Assembly: GCF_032401055.1 (NCBI RefSeq) | Contig: NZ_CP135529.1 | Span: 6,012,501-6,076,500 of the forward strand | Direction: 5' to 3' | Length of the DNA stretch: 64,000 nt | DNA from: Tardiphaga sp. 709 | GTDB lineage: Bacteria > Pseudomonadota > Alphaproteobacteria > Rhizobiales > Xanthobacteraceae | Part shown: piece after piece, positions 48,009-57,034 of the stretch | Layout of the letters: each line of letters starts with the position of its first letter | Position numbering within the stretch: position 1 is the stretch's first letter | Notes under the pieces: model-generated | The model's input: only the letters and a program-made list of their open reading frames with translations | Database searches by the model: none | What the model was told of the DNA's origin: nothing | Translations under genes and position numbers: made by a program

Positions 48009-48474
48009 TGGTGATCGCCTGTAGGGGAAATCCGATGCGCTCGGCCACGATGTCCATGTGCCCGCGCAAATCCGGATGAGGGAACGGGACGGTCTTGAAG
48101 GTGAGCTGCGCGTTGCAGGTCAGCTTGCCGTCGACCTTGATTTTGACAGTGGTCATGTAGAAGCCGTCGCCTTCGTGCAGCACGCTGGCGTTGATGTCCA
48201 GCTTCGTACCCGGCGTGATGAAGGTGCGCATCTTGGCCTCCTTCACCGCGGCCAGGAACGGCATGCGCTTGAACTTCATCAGCGCGATCAGCAGCCAGCC
48301 CGAAGTCTGCGCCATCGACTCGATCAGCAGCACGCCGGGCATCAGCGGGTAGCCCGGGAAGTGGCCTTCGAAGATGGTGCTGGTCTCGGGGACGTTCGCT
48401 TCAACCGTGATCGTCCGTTCGCCGACATTGAGGTCGGTGATGCGGTCGATCAGGTGAAAATATTCGAGGTTCAT
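48001..48474 (-). CDS. 3-hydroxyacyl-ACP dehydratase FabZXL
   Basis: A 157-residue hotdog-fold dehydratase. The active-site helix region is FEGHFPGYPLMPGVLLIESMAQ in two parts, with His38 and Glu52 as the catalytic pair of the FabZ class. It removes water from 3-hydroxyacyl-AcpXL during extension of the very long chain, as judged by family and position. The gene starts 9 bases after the acpXL stop and overlaps the next gene, so it is the second gene of the operon. Confidence 0.92.
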   Translation of the reverse strand: MNLEYFHLIDRITDLNVGERTITVEANVPETSTIFEGHFPGYPLMPGVLLIESMAQTSGWLLIALMKFKRMPFLAAVKEAKMRTFITPGTKLDINASVLHEGDGFYMTTVKIKVDGKLTCNAQLTFKTVPFPHPDLRGHMDIVAERIGFPLQAITNG

Positions 48475-48483
48475 GGCGGGGCG

Positions 48484-48765
48484 TTACGCGCCCTTGGCCG
48501 CGACCAATTCGTCGATGCGCGCGCTGAGGTTCTTCAGGACGAAATACTGCTCGGTGGTCGCCTTGCCGTCGTTGACCTCCTGGGTCCACTTTTCGAGCGG
48601 CAGCTTGATCCCGAACGCCTTGTCGATCGCGAAAGCGATATCCAGGAAGTCGAGGCTGTCGATCCCCAGATCGTCGATGGCGTGGCTTTCCGGCGTGATC
48701 GTGTCGCGGGGAATGTCGCAAGTCTCGGCGATGATTGTGGCGACCTGATCGAATGTGGAGGACAT
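48484..48765 (-). CDS. acpXL: Acyl carrier protein AcpXL
   Basis: A 93-residue carrier protein that holds the very-long acyl chain destined for lipid A. The phosphopantetheine-attachment Ser37 is in [12 protein letters not shown], as in the carrier family, and length and C-terminal KGA tail fit AcpXL (about 92 residues) rather than AcpP (about 78). The start at 48765 ([12 protein letters not shown]) is preferred over a longer in-frame start at 48813. It is the first gene of the cluster; 189 bases upstream should contain the promoter. Confidence 0.93.
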   Translation of the reverse strand: MSSTFDQVATIIAETCDIPRDTITPESHAIDDLGIDSLDFLDIAFAIDKAFGIKLPLEKWTQEVNDGKATTEQYFVLKNLSARIDELVAAKGA

Positions 48766-48954
48766 TACTAAGCCTTTGATATATTGAAGATAATGTTCGA
48801 TCGGCGCGCGCAAAGACAGGGCTCCGCCCCGGGGTAGTCCCGGTCCGCCGTATAGAGTCGATTGCCCGTATATCGGAGCGGGGGCGGCAGTTCAATGCAG
48901 TTGAGCGCCCGCTCACCAGCCCCGGTAGGCTGTGGAAAGAGGGTTTGGCGCGCC

Positions 48955-49302
48955 TCAGCCGTGCGGCGCAACAATATGGGCGCAGTCGCGGCGGCCCATC
49001 AACACGCAATCCTGGGTTTTGCGGAGATCGGCGATGCTGACCGCCAGCCAGATCCCGACACCCACAAGGATCACCGTAAAGCCAAAGGCCGCGCTATTGG
49101 CCAGCATCCGGTGACGGAAGTCGTCGGGGTCGTCCTGTGCCTGTTGATAGCGGGACAGGTCGCTGGCGCCGGTGGTTTGGCGGCGGCGGGGTTGGTCGGC
49201 AGGAGCGGTGGGATGGTGTGGCAGCGTAGCCGAGGTGCGGGGCACGAAGCGAAGCACGCGGTGCTCGTCATCTTCTCCGATAATTGGCTGCTGGGTCTTC
49301 AT
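48955..49302 (-). CDS. Conserved hypothetical membrane protein
   Basis: A 115-residue protein with a polar N-terminus (MKTQQPIIGEDDEHRV), a Pro/Gln/Arg-rich middle and one helix near the C-terminus (SAAFGFTVILVGVGIWLAVS), followed by a short tail with two cysteines (TQDCVLMGRRDCAH). It resembles a single-pass membrane protein recurrent in this bacterial group. Function unknown. The ATG at 49302 is chosen because the sequence before it appears non-coding. It lies upstream of acpXL on the same strand. Confidence 0.65.
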   Translation of the reverse strand: MKTQQPIIGEDDEHRVLRFVPRTSATLPHHPTAPADQPRRRQTTGASDLSRYQQAQDDPDDFRHRMLANSAAFGFTVILVGVGIWLAVSIADLRKTQDCVLMGRRDCAHIVAPHG

Positions 49303-49477
49303 GGTCGTGGGTCTGCGCATGCGATGTCGCAGTCTAACACGAGGAGGCCGCTTCGCGCAGATAAAGTCCGCATGGCACGGATGCGGCGATCGGCAGAGAT
49401 GACGTGGAACTGATCGGCATCGGCGCGACCGCCATGCCATAGTTTGTTCTGAACAGGCGTCAGATATGGGAGGCCAC

Positions 49478-50104
49478 ATGCCGAATACACGCGAACCGTT
49501 GCTGCATCCGGTCCCGATCCTGTCGCTGCGGCCAACGCAGATGACGGTGGGCATGCGCGAGGTGAAGGAGAAGCGCAAACGATGGCGTGCGCATAAATCG
49601 AAGCGCAAACAGGCCGAGCTGCTCGGCCAGCACATGATCCCCGTAGTGCTGGGGCCGGATCAGCGCCACTACGTGGTCGATCACCATCATCTCGCACGTG
49701 CGCTGCATGACGAAGGCGTGAAGGATGTGCTCGTCACCGTGATCGCGGATCTCACGATGGTCGATATGAAAGCCTTCTGGGGCGTGCTCGATCACCGCCG
49801 CTGGGCCTATCCCTATGACGCCAAGGGCGAGCGACGGCACTTCAAGGATATTCCGAAATCGGTGACGGGCCTGAAGGACGATCCGTTCCGCAGCCTGGCC
49901 GGCGAAATTCGCCGCGCCGGCGGCTATGCCAAGGACACCACGCCGTTCAGCGAATTCCTCTGGGCGGACCTGTTTCGCAGCCGGCTCTCCACCAAGGAGG
50001 TCGATGCGGATTTCGCCAAGGCATTGGAGAAGGCGCTGGCGATCGCCAAAAGCAAGGATGCGATCTATTTGCCCGGCTGGTGCGGACCGGCGTCGGACGA
50101 CTGA
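49478..50104 (+). CDS. ParB-like nuclease domain protein (PF08857 type)
   Basis: A 208-residue protein. The central motif VVDHHHLARALHDEG matches the small ParB-like family whose members carry a HH-x-A-R-A helix, and the N-terminal LSLRPTQMTVGMREVKEKR is the family's target-recognition style. Despite the name, chromosome partition is unlikely for a protein lacking the HTH. The ATG at 49478 has GGGAGG five bases upstream. Its last 40 bases overlap, on the opposite strand, the end of the MgtC gene. Confidence 0.8.
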   Translation: MPNTREPLLHPVPILSLRPTQMTVGMREVKEKRKRWRAHKSKRKQAELLGQHMIPVVLGPDQRHYVVDHHHLARALHDEGVKDVLVTVIADLTMVDMKAFWGVLDHRRWAYPYDAKGERRHFKDIPKSVTGLKDDPFRSLAGEIRRAGGYAKDTTPFSEFLWADLFRSRLSTKEVDADFAKALEKALAIAKSKDAIYLPGWCGPASDD

Positions 50105-50574
50105 GGCGCATCCATCGGAATCGCCGCGGGATCGCCTTTGCCGCCGAGCACGCGATGCAGGGCGCGTTCGATCCTTCCGCCGAGCAGCAGCACAAGGAAG
50201 GCGATCACCACCGAGACGGTGACGATGCGCCAGTGGCCGGCGCCGCACATGATGCCGACACAGGCGGTCAGCCAGACGCAGGCGGCGCTGGTCAGACCGC
50301 GGACGCGGAAATGCCGCTCGGCATGAAAGATCACGCCGGCACCGAGAAAGCCGACGCCTGTGAGGATGCCCTGAATCACCCGGCTCCCGGCATCCGTGAA
50401 GCCGCCTTTGCCGAGCGGATCGGCCAGCACCACGATCATGGCCGTGGCCAGGCTGACGAGCCCCAGCGTGCGTACGCCGACAGGCTTGCCGTGCAGATCG
50501 CGGTTGAGGCCGATGGCGCCGCCGACGAGGGCGGCGACGCCCAGACGCAAGATGATGTCCGACCAGTCGAGCAC
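50065..50574 (-). CDS. MgtC/SapB family membrane protein
   Basis: A 169-residue membrane protein with four to five helices. Conserved blocks are AALVGGAIGLNRDLHGKPVGVRTLGLVSL and GFLGAGVIFHAERHFRVRGLTSAACVW, each with the charged residues that define MgtC, a protein tied to magnesium limitation in other bacteria. The polar C-terminal tail extends into the overlap with the ParB-like gene. The ligand is not known here. Confidence 0.88.
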   Translation of the reverse strand: MLDWSDIILRLGVAALVGGAIGLNRDLHGKPVGVRTLGLVSLATAMIVVLADPLGKGGFTDAGSRVIQGILTGVGFLGAGVIFHAERHFRVRGLTSAACVWLTACVGIMCGAGHWRIVTVSVVIAFLVLLLGGRIERALHRVLGGKGDPAAIPMDAPQSSDAGPHQPGK

Positions 50575-50600
50575 TACGAAATCCTTCTAAACCCGTGCCA

Positions 50601-51179
50601 TTACTTCGGCAGCCGGCCCATCATATAGAACTCGTCATTCGGTTTCATGTTGGTGACATTGGCCATCCGGTTCGACAGCGCAAAGAAGGCCGAGATCGCG
50701 GTGATGTCCCAGATGTCGTCGTCGCTGAAGCCGTGGCAGGAGACTTCGGCAAAATCCTGCTCGCCAATGGTCTCGGCAGACCGGCTCACTTTCATGGCGA
50801 AATCCAGCATCGCACGTTGCTTCGGCGTGATGTCGGCCTTGCGGTAGTTGACGGCGATCTGGTCGGCGATGGTCGGGTTCTTGGCGCGAATGCGCAGGAT
50901 CGCACCATGCGCGATGACGCAATAATGGCACTGGTTGGCGGCTGACGTAGCGACCACGATCATCTCACGCTCGGCCTTGGTCAGCCCGCTGTCCTTTTCC
51001 ATCAACGCGTCGTGATAGGCGAAGAACGCGCGGAATTCGTCAGGGCGATAGGCCAGCGACAGGAACACGTTCGGCACGAAGCCGGACTTTTCCTGCACGC
51101 CCATAATGCGCGTGCGGATGTCCTCGGGCAGTTTGTCGAGGGCGGGTGTCGGAAAGCGTTTCGCAATCGGCTGGGTCAT
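50601..51179 (-). CDS. Peroxidase-related (AhpD/CMD-like) protein
   Basis: A 192-residue carboxymuconolactone decarboxylase-superfamily protein. The redox motif CHYC is in SAANQCHYCVIAHGAILR, with the His three residues after the second Cys as in AhpD-type thiol proteins. It starts at 51179 (MTQPIAKRFPTP). It presumably protects against peroxides or participates in thiol redox; the substrate is unknown. It ends 27 bases before the MgtC start on the same strand and could be co-transcribed. Confidence 0.86.
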   Translation of the reverse strand: MTQPIAKRFPTPALDKLPEDIRTRIMGVQEKSGFVPNVFLSLAYRPDEFRAFFAYHDALMEKDSGLTKAEREMIVVATSAANQCHYCVIAHGAILRIRAKNPTIADQIAVNYRKADITPKQRAMLDFAMKVSRSAETIGEQDFAEVSCHGFSDDDIWDITAISAFFALSNRMANVTNMKPNDEFYMMGRLPK

Positions 51180-51267
51180 CTGGCATTCCCGTGAACGTTT
51201 CTGTTTCACGAGACCATAGGCGATCAAGCCGCCACGGCAAAGCGCTAGCGGCGCGCCAGCAGTGCGA

Positions 51268-53028
51268 TCAGCGCAGCGGTTTCTTGAGCAGCGAGAAGCG
51301 ATCCGGATCGAGGCCGAGCGAGGGTTGCAGCATCGGGGCTTCGACGCTGCGGCTCGGCGTCGCCAGCGGCCGCTCGATGAAGCCGGGATCGTTCGGCACC
51401 TCGCGATGCGATGTGGCGCCGCGCCAGCGTTCCAGCACCGCGCTGACGAACTGCATGTCGTGACCGGCGGCGACCGAGGGCACTGTCGCGATGGTGGCTT
51501 CGGAGCGCGGCAGCTGATGCGGTGGCACTTCCTTGAAGCGAAGGCGGGTCGGCAATGCGACGCCTTCACCGAAGGCGAGCACTTCGCGCGTGCCGAGTGA
51601 AGGCACAAAGGATAGCAGGTTGGCAGCGGCATCCGACACCGCGGAGCGCAGGAGGGCCTGGTCACGCTCGTTGGCAAGGCGCATGGCGAACAGTGTGTTG
51701 CACTGGGAAATGATCGTGGCGTCGAGTTCTGCCGGACGCTGCGTCACGAGGCCGAGATAGACGCCGTATTTGCGGCCTTCCTTGGCGATGCGGGACACTG
51801 CCTTGCGGGTCGGGCCAAAGCCGATATTGCGGTCGGCGGAGGCGTAGCGATGCGCTTCCTCGCAGACGAACAGCAGTGGCGAGGCGCCGTCGCTCCACAG
51901 GCCGAAATCGAATGCCATCCGGCACAGCACCGACACCACGCTATCGACGACTTCCGCGGGGAAGCCGGCGAGCTGCATGATGGTCATCGGCTTGCCGTTG
52001 GCGGGCAGGCGGAACAGATGGCTGATCACTTCCGCCATGGTGTCGCCGCCGACATTGGCGTTGTCGAACATGAAGGCGTAGCGCGGATCGTTCTTCACCG
52101 CTTCGATGCGCGAGATCAGCTTGTGATACTGGATGCGCGACGAGCGGTTCTCGAGCTTGCCCATGCGCTCGTCGATCAGCGAGATCAAATCGACCAGGCG
52201 ATAAGGCACCGGCGTATCGACGGTGTAGCCGATGGTCTTGGGATCGATGCGCTTGAGGCCAATGCGGTCGGCGTTCTGGTATTGCGTGTAGACGCCCTTG
52301 GCGATCGGGATGACTTCCGAGAGGATTTCGAGCTCTTCGGGCACGCCGGGGCGGCCGGCGAACAGCACGTCGACGATTTCCTCGAAATTGAACAGCCAGA
52401 ACGGCAGTTTCAGATTGCGCGGGTTCAGCACCAGCGACTTGTCGCCGAAGCAGCGGCCATATTCGTTATGCACGTCGAGCAAGAAGATGCGCAGATGTGG
52501 GCGTGACTTCAGGATCTCGTTGAGCAGCAGTGACACGCCGGTGGATTTACCGACACCGGTGGAGCCGAGCACCGCGAAGTGCTTGCTCAGCATTTCCTCG
52601 ACGTCGACATAAGCGGCGACCGACTTGTCCTGCTGCAGCGTGCCCACGTTGATCTGCTCGGAGCCGGACGGCGCATAGACCGTGCGCAGATCGTGATTGC
52701 TGATCAGATCGACGATGTCGTCGATCGTGGGATAGTTGGTGACGCCGCGCTGGAATTTGGCCTTGTCTCCATGCCCCATGATCTCGCCGAGCAGATCGAC
52801 CGAGGCGCTCGCGATATACATGTCCGATGCATGCATGTTCTCGGCGGACACTTCCGTGATCATGGCGATGATGGTCGAGGAGGCGCAACGGATGCTGACG
52901 AAGCGGCCGACCGTGCCGCGCATCTCCGAAGGCGTCATCGGGTTCACGGCGAGCAGGCCGACCCGGGCCAGCGAGCCGCGAACTGAGATAATGCGCCCGA
53001 ACGACGCCGCTGCGTTTAAACTGGTCAT
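51268..53028 (-). CDS. HerA/DUF87-type hexameric ATPase
   Basis: A 586-residue ATPase. The N-terminus (about 1-95) has the beta-barrel HAS-type fold, ending in the GEIMGHGDKAKFQRGV segment. The motor domain has Walker A LGSTGVGKST (155-163), a Walker B LLFVCEEAHRYA, the arginine-finger region TRKAVSRIAKEGRKYGV and Q-rich VTQRPAELDATIISQCNTLF, typical of HerA-FtsK. The C-terminal 100 residues are low in structure. HerA often works with the nuclease NurA, which is absent here. Confidence 0.88.
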   Translation of the reverse strand: MTSLNAAASFGRIISVRGSLARVGLLAVNPMTPSEMRGTVGRFVSIRCASSTIIAMITEVSAENMHASDMYIASASVDLLGEIMGHGDKAKFQRGVTNYPTIDDIVDLISNHDLRTVYAPSGSEQINVGTLQQDKSVAAYVDVEEMLSKHFAVLGSTGVGKSTGVSLLLNEILKSRPHLRIFLLDVHNEYGRCFGDKSLVLNPRNLKLPFWLFNFEEIVDVLFAGRPGVPEELEILSEVIPIAKGVYTQYQNADRIGLKRIDPKTIGYTVDTPVPYRLVDLISLIDERMGKLENRSSRIQYHKLISRIEAVKNDPRYAFMFDNANVGGDTMAEVISHLFRLPANGKPMTIMQLAGFPAEVVDSVVSVLCRMAFDFGLWSDGASPLLFVCEEAHRYASADRNIGFGPTRKAVSRIAKEGRKYGVYLGLVTQRPAELDATIISQCNTLFAMRLANERDQALLRSAVSDAAANLLSFVPSLGTREVLAFGEGVALPTRLRFKEVPPHQLPRSEATIATVPSVAAGHDMQFVSAVLERWRGATSHREVPNDPGFIERPLATPSRSVEAPMLQPSLGLDPDRFSLLKKPLR

Positions 53029-53333
53029 TGATGAATTCGCGTCTCACGCCCCGGTTGGGCCGACTATGCGGGTCAGGGACTGGACAAATTGTTAAGGCGC
53101 GTCCGCGGGCTATCGGCGGGCTCTGCTCGTCAAACTTGCATTGCGGAATTAGCTCCGCACTGGAACGCGGAAACTCCGGCACTGGATACCTTGTCGCTCA
53201 CGGCTGGCGATCCGGCTTTACGCGGTTTTAACCAGCCCGCGAGGTCGGCACAGGCTGGCGTCCTGACCTTGCATGGGTCGTCGTCGCCGCGTTATCTCAG
53301 CGCGGTCGCCTTCGGCCCGTGTACGGACCTCTC
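53029..53333. other. Intergenic region between HerA and LysR genes
   Basis: 305 bases between the minus-strand HerA start and the plus-strand LysR start. Short plus-strand frames exist, but none has a convincing product or RBS. It is a likely site for the LysR gene promoter and, on the other strand, for the ATPase. I see no strong repeat. Confidence 0.5.
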
Positions 53334-54230
53334 ATGCGCATCGATTTTCCCGGCCTGCAGGCGTTTCTGAGCATCGCGGAGCGGGGCAGCTTTTCGCGCG
53401 CGGCCGCGCACCTCAATCTGTCGCAGACGGCGCTGAGCCACCGGATCAAGAAACTGGAAGAGGATCTCGGCTTTCAGCTGCTGGCCCGGACCACGCGGCA
53501 GGTGGCACTGACCCCGGCCGGGCTGGAACTGCTGCCGACCGCGCGGCGGATGATCGGGGAGTTGTCCGATTCCATCGATCTGCTGCGGGCACGGGGCCGC
53601 AAGCGGCAGGAACACATCGCGCTCGGCTGCCTGCCGACCATCGCCGCCTATCACCTGCCGCGGGTGCTGAAGCAGTTCAATGCGGTGCATCCGGGGATTT
53701 CGATCAAGATCCACGACAATTCAGCCAGCGAGATTGCCACCTTGGTGCAGTCCGGGCAGGCAGAGTTCGGCATCACGATCACGGCGACCAATATATGGGA
53801 TCTGGCTGTGACCCCGCTGATCAAGGAACGCTTTGTTTTGCTGTGCACCAAGGACCATGCCTTTGCGCAGCGCAAGTTCGTGGCCTGGTCGCATCTCGAG
53901 GATATGCCGCTGATCCGTATCAGCCCGCAGGCTGGCAATAGGGCCCTGATCGACGACGCGCTCGGCCATCGCCGCGACAAGCTGAACTGGCGCTACGAGG
54001 TGCAGCATCTGCAGACGGCGGTGGGCATGGTGTTCGAGAAGCTCGGCATCGCCGTGGTCCCCAGTATCGCAGTGGCGACGCAGGGAACTGCCGGACTGGT
54101 CGCTGTGCCGCTGCGTAATCCCAGCGTCAGCCGCACGGTGGGCATCATCGTTAAGCGCGGACAACCGGTGAGCAAGCCGGCGCAGGCGCTGATCGACCTG
54201 ACCCGCAAATACTTCCAGGCTGCGGGATAA
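53334..54230 (+). CDS. LysR-type transcriptional regulator
   Basis: A 298-residue regulator. Residues 1-60 form the winged-helix domain (FLSIAERGSFSRAAAHLNLSQTALSHRIKKLEEDLG in overlapping parts), followed by a dimerisation helix and a periplasmic-binding-like effector domain. It precedes the catabolic operon on the same strand and is the likely regulator; LysR proteins of this class often respond to an aromatic compound or an acid. The ATG at 53334 (MRIDFPGLQ) is chosen; a GTG at 53319 would add five residues. Nested inverted repeats lie directly after its stop. Confidence 0.9.
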   Translation: MRIDFPGLQAFLSIAERGSFSRAAAHLNLSQTALSHRIKKLEEDLGFQLLARTTRQVALTPAGLELLPTARRMIGELSDSIDLLRARGRKRQEHIALGCLPTIAAYHLPRVLKQFNAVHPGISIKIHDNSASEIATLVQSGQAEFGITITATNIWDLAVTPLIKERFVLLCTKDHAFAQRKFVAWSHLEDMPLIRISPQAGNRALIDDALGHRRDKLNWRYEVQHLQTAVGMVFEKLGIAVVPSIAVATQGTAGLVAVPLRNPSVSRTVGIIVKRGQPVSKPAQALIDLTRKYFQAAG

Positions 54231-54297
54231 TCCGCTCGGTAGGATATATGCAGGAAACTGCACGATTATCCCAGATTTCTCATTTGTTTCATATATC
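54224..54297. promoter_or_regulatory. Nested inverted repeats ahead of the catabolic operon
   Basis: Three nested pairs: GGGATAATC (54224-54232) with GATTATCCC (54264-54272), GATATATG (54243-54250) with CATATATC (54290-54297), and TGCAG-GAAA-CTGCA (54249-54262). They span the end of the LysR gene and lie 116 bases before the Bug gene. ATAT-type spaced palindromes fit a LysR binding site; a weak terminator is the other option. Confidence 0.55.
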
Positions 54298-54412
54298 GGA
54301 ATTGGCTACTGCGGGAGCAGAACGGTCCATGGCCCTGTCGCGATGACGTGACGGCCATGGGTACCGACATAAAAACGGCAAGGGTGGACGCATCAAGCGT
54401 CTTCAATCCATC

Positions 54413-55417
54413 ATGACGCTCCGCTTCCCGACCAGGCTCAAGCATCTGCTGAGCGCCGCGCATTTGGCACTCGGTGCGATATTCCTCACGACCGCGGTAC
54501 CTGTGGCACAGGCCCAGTCCGGCTATCCGACCAAGCCCATTCGCGTGATTGTGCCGTTCGCAGCCGGTGGCGTCGCCGACATCACCATCCGCATCGTGGC
54601 CGAGAAACTCGGCGACAATCTCGGCCAGCGTCTGGTGATCGAGAACATGCCGGGCGCTGGCGGCGTCGTTGCGGCGCGCGCAGTGCTGTCGTCGCAGCCG
54701 GATGGCTATACGCTGGCGCTGCTCAGCAATGGCACCGCCGTCAGCGTGCCGCTGTTCAAGAGCCTGCCATTCGATCCCGTGAAGAACTTTGCGCCGATCT
54801 CCAGCATCGGCTTCTTCGATTTCATCGTCGGCACCAATACGAATTCGCAACACAAGACGCTGGCTGACGTCATCAAGTTCGCGCGCGACAATCCGGGCAA
54901 ACTGAATGTCGGCACCATCAGTGTTGGCAGCACCCAGAACCTGTCGGCCGAATTGCTCAAATCCACGGCCGGGATCAACTTCCAGATCGTGCCCTATCGC
55001 GGAACGCCGGAAGTCATTGTCGGGCTGCTGCGCGAAGACATCGATGTGATGATCGACAATTATGTCGGGATGAAATCCGCGCTGCAGGATGGCAAGATGC
55101 GTCCCGTCGGGACCACGGGCGAATCCCGTTCGGTGATCCTGAAAGACGTGCCGACGATGATCGAAGGCGGCGTGAAGGGCTATGACGTCGTGTCATGGAA
55201 TGCGCTGTTCGCGCCATCGGGTACGCCACCGGAAGCGATTGCGCGGTTGAATGCGGGCCTCCGCGAAGTATTGGCGATGTCCGATGTGAAGCAGAAGCTG
55301 CTCGATCTCGGCATCGAGGCGAAAGCCAGTTCACCCGAGGAATTGAAGGCCCGGTTGGTCGACGACATCGCGAAATGGACCGCCGTGATCGACAAGGCAG
55401 GAATTCCGAAACAATGA
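54413..55417 (+). CDS. Tripartite tricarboxylate transporter-type Bug receptor
   Basis: A 334-residue periplasmic binding protein of the Bug family. A signal peptide occupies about residues 1-35 (cleavage near VAQAQ). The family mark YPTKPIRVIVPFAAGGVADITIR follows in two overlapping parts, then NMPGAGGVVAARAV and DPVKNFAPISSIG. Bug proteins bind organic acids, aromatic acids or amino-acid-derived ligands. No TctA/TctB permease genes are nearby. Its stop overlaps the start of the amidohydrolase gene (ATGA), so it belongs to the catabolic operon and may sense or capture the operon's substrate. Confidence 0.9.
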   Translation: MTLRFPTRLKHLLSAAHLALGAIFLTTAVPVAQAQSGYPTKPIRVIVPFAAGGVADITIRIVAEKLGDNLGQRLVIENMPGAGGVVAARAVLSSQPDGYTLALLSNGTAVSVPLFKSLPFDPVKNFAPISSIGFFDFIVGTNTNSQHKTLADVIKFARDNPGKLNVGTISVGSTQNLSAELLKSTAGINFQIVPYRGTPEVIVGLLREDIDVMIDNYVGMKSALQDGKMRPVGTTGESRSVILKDVPTMIEGGVKGYDVVSWNALFAPSGTPPEAIARLNAGLREVLAMSDVKQKLLDLGIEAKASSPEELKARLVDDIAKWTAVIDKAGIPKQ

Positions 55418-56283
55418 CGAAACCAACCGTTCCCGGTCCCGATCCGCATACTAAGGTGCCGAAGTTCAAGCTGCCGCCGCTGGCCTGCGACGCGCATACG
55501 CATATCTTCGGGCCTGGCGCCAAGTACCCATATGTCGGCTCCTACATTCCGCCGGACGCGCCGCTAGAAGACTTCCAGGCGCTGCACAAGAAGCTCGGCA
55601 TCGGCCGCGCGGTGATCGTCAATGCCAGCGTGCACGGCACCGACAACCGCGTGGCGCTCGACGCCATTGCGGTGAGCGGCGGACGTTACCGCGCGGTGGC
55701 CAATATCGACGGCACGATCACGGAGCAGGGGCTGCGCGAACTCCACGAAGGTGGCTTCCGTGGCTGCCGCTTCAACTTCGTACGGCATCTCGGCGGCACG
55801 CCTGACATGAAGGTGTTCCATCGCATCATCGACATGATCGCGCCGATGGGCTGGCACGTTGATTTGCATTTCGATGCGATCGATCTCCCCGACTATGCTG
55901 ATCTGCTGGCAAAACTGCCGGTGATCTACACCATCGATCACATGGGGCGCGTGAAGGCTGCGGATGGCCTCGAACAGAAGCCGTTCCAGACGCTGATCGA
56001 CTTGATGCAGCGCGACGAGAAATGCTGGGTGAAAGTCTCCGGCTGCGAGCGCGTCACCTCGATGGGGCCGCCATTCACCGATGCGGTGCCATTCGCGAAG
56101 AAAATCTGCGAGACTGCGCCGGATCGCGTGATCTGGGGGACCGACTGGCCGCACCCCAACGTCAAGGCGATGCCGAACGACGGTGATCTCGTCGATCTGA
56201 TCCCGCTCTTCGCGCCGGATCCGGTGATCCAGCAGAAGATCCTCGTCGACAATCCCGCACGATTGTTTGAATTCGACACTTAA
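55414..56283 (+). CDS. Amidohydrolase, LigI/2-pyrone-4,6-dicarboxylate hydrolase-like
   Basis: A 289-residue metal hydrolase of the TIM-barrel amidohydrolase-2 group. The metal motif is CDAHTHIFGPG (His28, His30), the barrel includes YTIDHMGRV and WGTDWPHPN with a catalytic Asp. Length and motifs fit the LigI type, which opens the lactone 2-pyrone-4,6-dicarboxylate in protocatechuate/gallate breakdown; related enzymes hydrolyse other lactones. Overlap with the Bug gene and the next genes (GalB-like, LigK-like) supports a shared lower pathway. Confidence 0.8.
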   Translation: MTKPTVPGPDPHTKVPKFKLPPLACDAHTHIFGPGAKYPYVGSYIPPDAPLEDFQALHKKLGIGRAVIVNASVHGTDNRVALDAIAVSGGRYRAVANIDGTITEQGLRELHEGGFRGCRFNFVRHLGGTPDMKVFHRIIDMIAPMGWHVDLHFDAIDLPDYADLLAKLPVIYTIDHMGRVKAADGLEQKPFQTLIDLMQRDEKCWVKVSGCERVTSMGPPFTDAVPFAKKICETAPDRVIWGTDWPHPNVKAMPNDGDLVDLIPLFAPDPVIQQKILVDNPARLFEFDT

Positions 56284-56311
56284 GCGACGCGAAAATCCGA
56301 AGGAACATCCG

Positions 56312-57034
56312 ATGTCCAAAGCCAAGACCGGCCTCGTGGTCTCAGCCCATCCCGGCGATTTCGTCTGGCGCGCCGGCGGCGCCATCGCGCTTCATGCGAA
56401 GAAGGGCTACCGCGTCAAGATCGTCTGCCTCGCTTACGGCGAGCGCGGCGAGTCGCAATTTGCCTGGAAGCAGGCGGGCATGACGCTCGACAAGGTCAAG
56501 GCTGGGCGGAAAGACGAAGCCGAGCGTGCGGCGGCCTCGCTGGGCGCCGAGATCGAATTTTTCGATGCCGGCGACTATCCGTTGCATCTGACCGAAGCGC
56601 ATAAAGAACGGCTGATCGATGTCTATCGCGAGCTCAATCCGTCATTCGTGCTGACGCATTCGCTCGAAGATCCCTACAATGTCGATCATCCCGCGGCGAC
56701 CGCCGCCGCGCAGGAGGCCCGCATCATCGCGCAGGCGATGGGGCATAAACCTGAAGCGGAATACAGCTATTCCGCGCCGCCGGTGTTCCTGTTCGAGCCG
56801 CATCAGCCGGAGATGTGCAATTTCAAGCCGCAGGTGATCCTCAACATCGATGAGGTCTGGGACATCAAGCGCAAGACGTTTGAAATCCTCGCGGCGCAAA
56901 AGCACCTCTGGGCCTATTATGAGCGGGTAGCCTTGCAGCGCGGCATGCAGGGTGGCCGCAACACCGGCGCGGCCATGACTTATGGGGAAGCCTATCAGCG
57001 CCTGTTCCCGATGACCGTGGAGACACTGGCATGA
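56312..57034 (+). CDS. PIG-L family protein, 4-oxalomesaconate hydratase (GalB)-like
   Basis: A 240-residue zinc protein. Zinc-ligand motif [13 protein letters not shown] (His13, Asp16) and [11 protein letters not shown] (second His) define the PIG-L fold. The block [17 protein letters not shown] followed by REDEAERAA-like ([13 protein letters not shown]) and DAGDYPL closely match what I recall of GalB, a hydratase of 4-oxalomesaconate in gallate breakdown, rather than GlcNAc deacetylases. It sits between LigI-like and LigK-like genes, exactly where that step would fall. An AAGGA lies before the ATG. Confidence 0.83.
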   Translation: MSKAKTGLVVSAHPGDFVWRAGGAIALHAKKGYRVKIVCLAYGERGESQFAWKQAGMTLDKVKAGRKDEAERAAASLGAEIEFFDAGDYPLHLTEAHKERLIDVYRELNPSFVLTHSLEDPYNVDHPAATAAAQEARIIAQAMGHKPEAEYSYSAPPVFLFEPHQPEMCNFKPQVILNIDEVWDIKRKTFEILAAQKHLWAYYERVALQRGMQGGRNTGAAMTYGEAYQRLFPMTVETLA

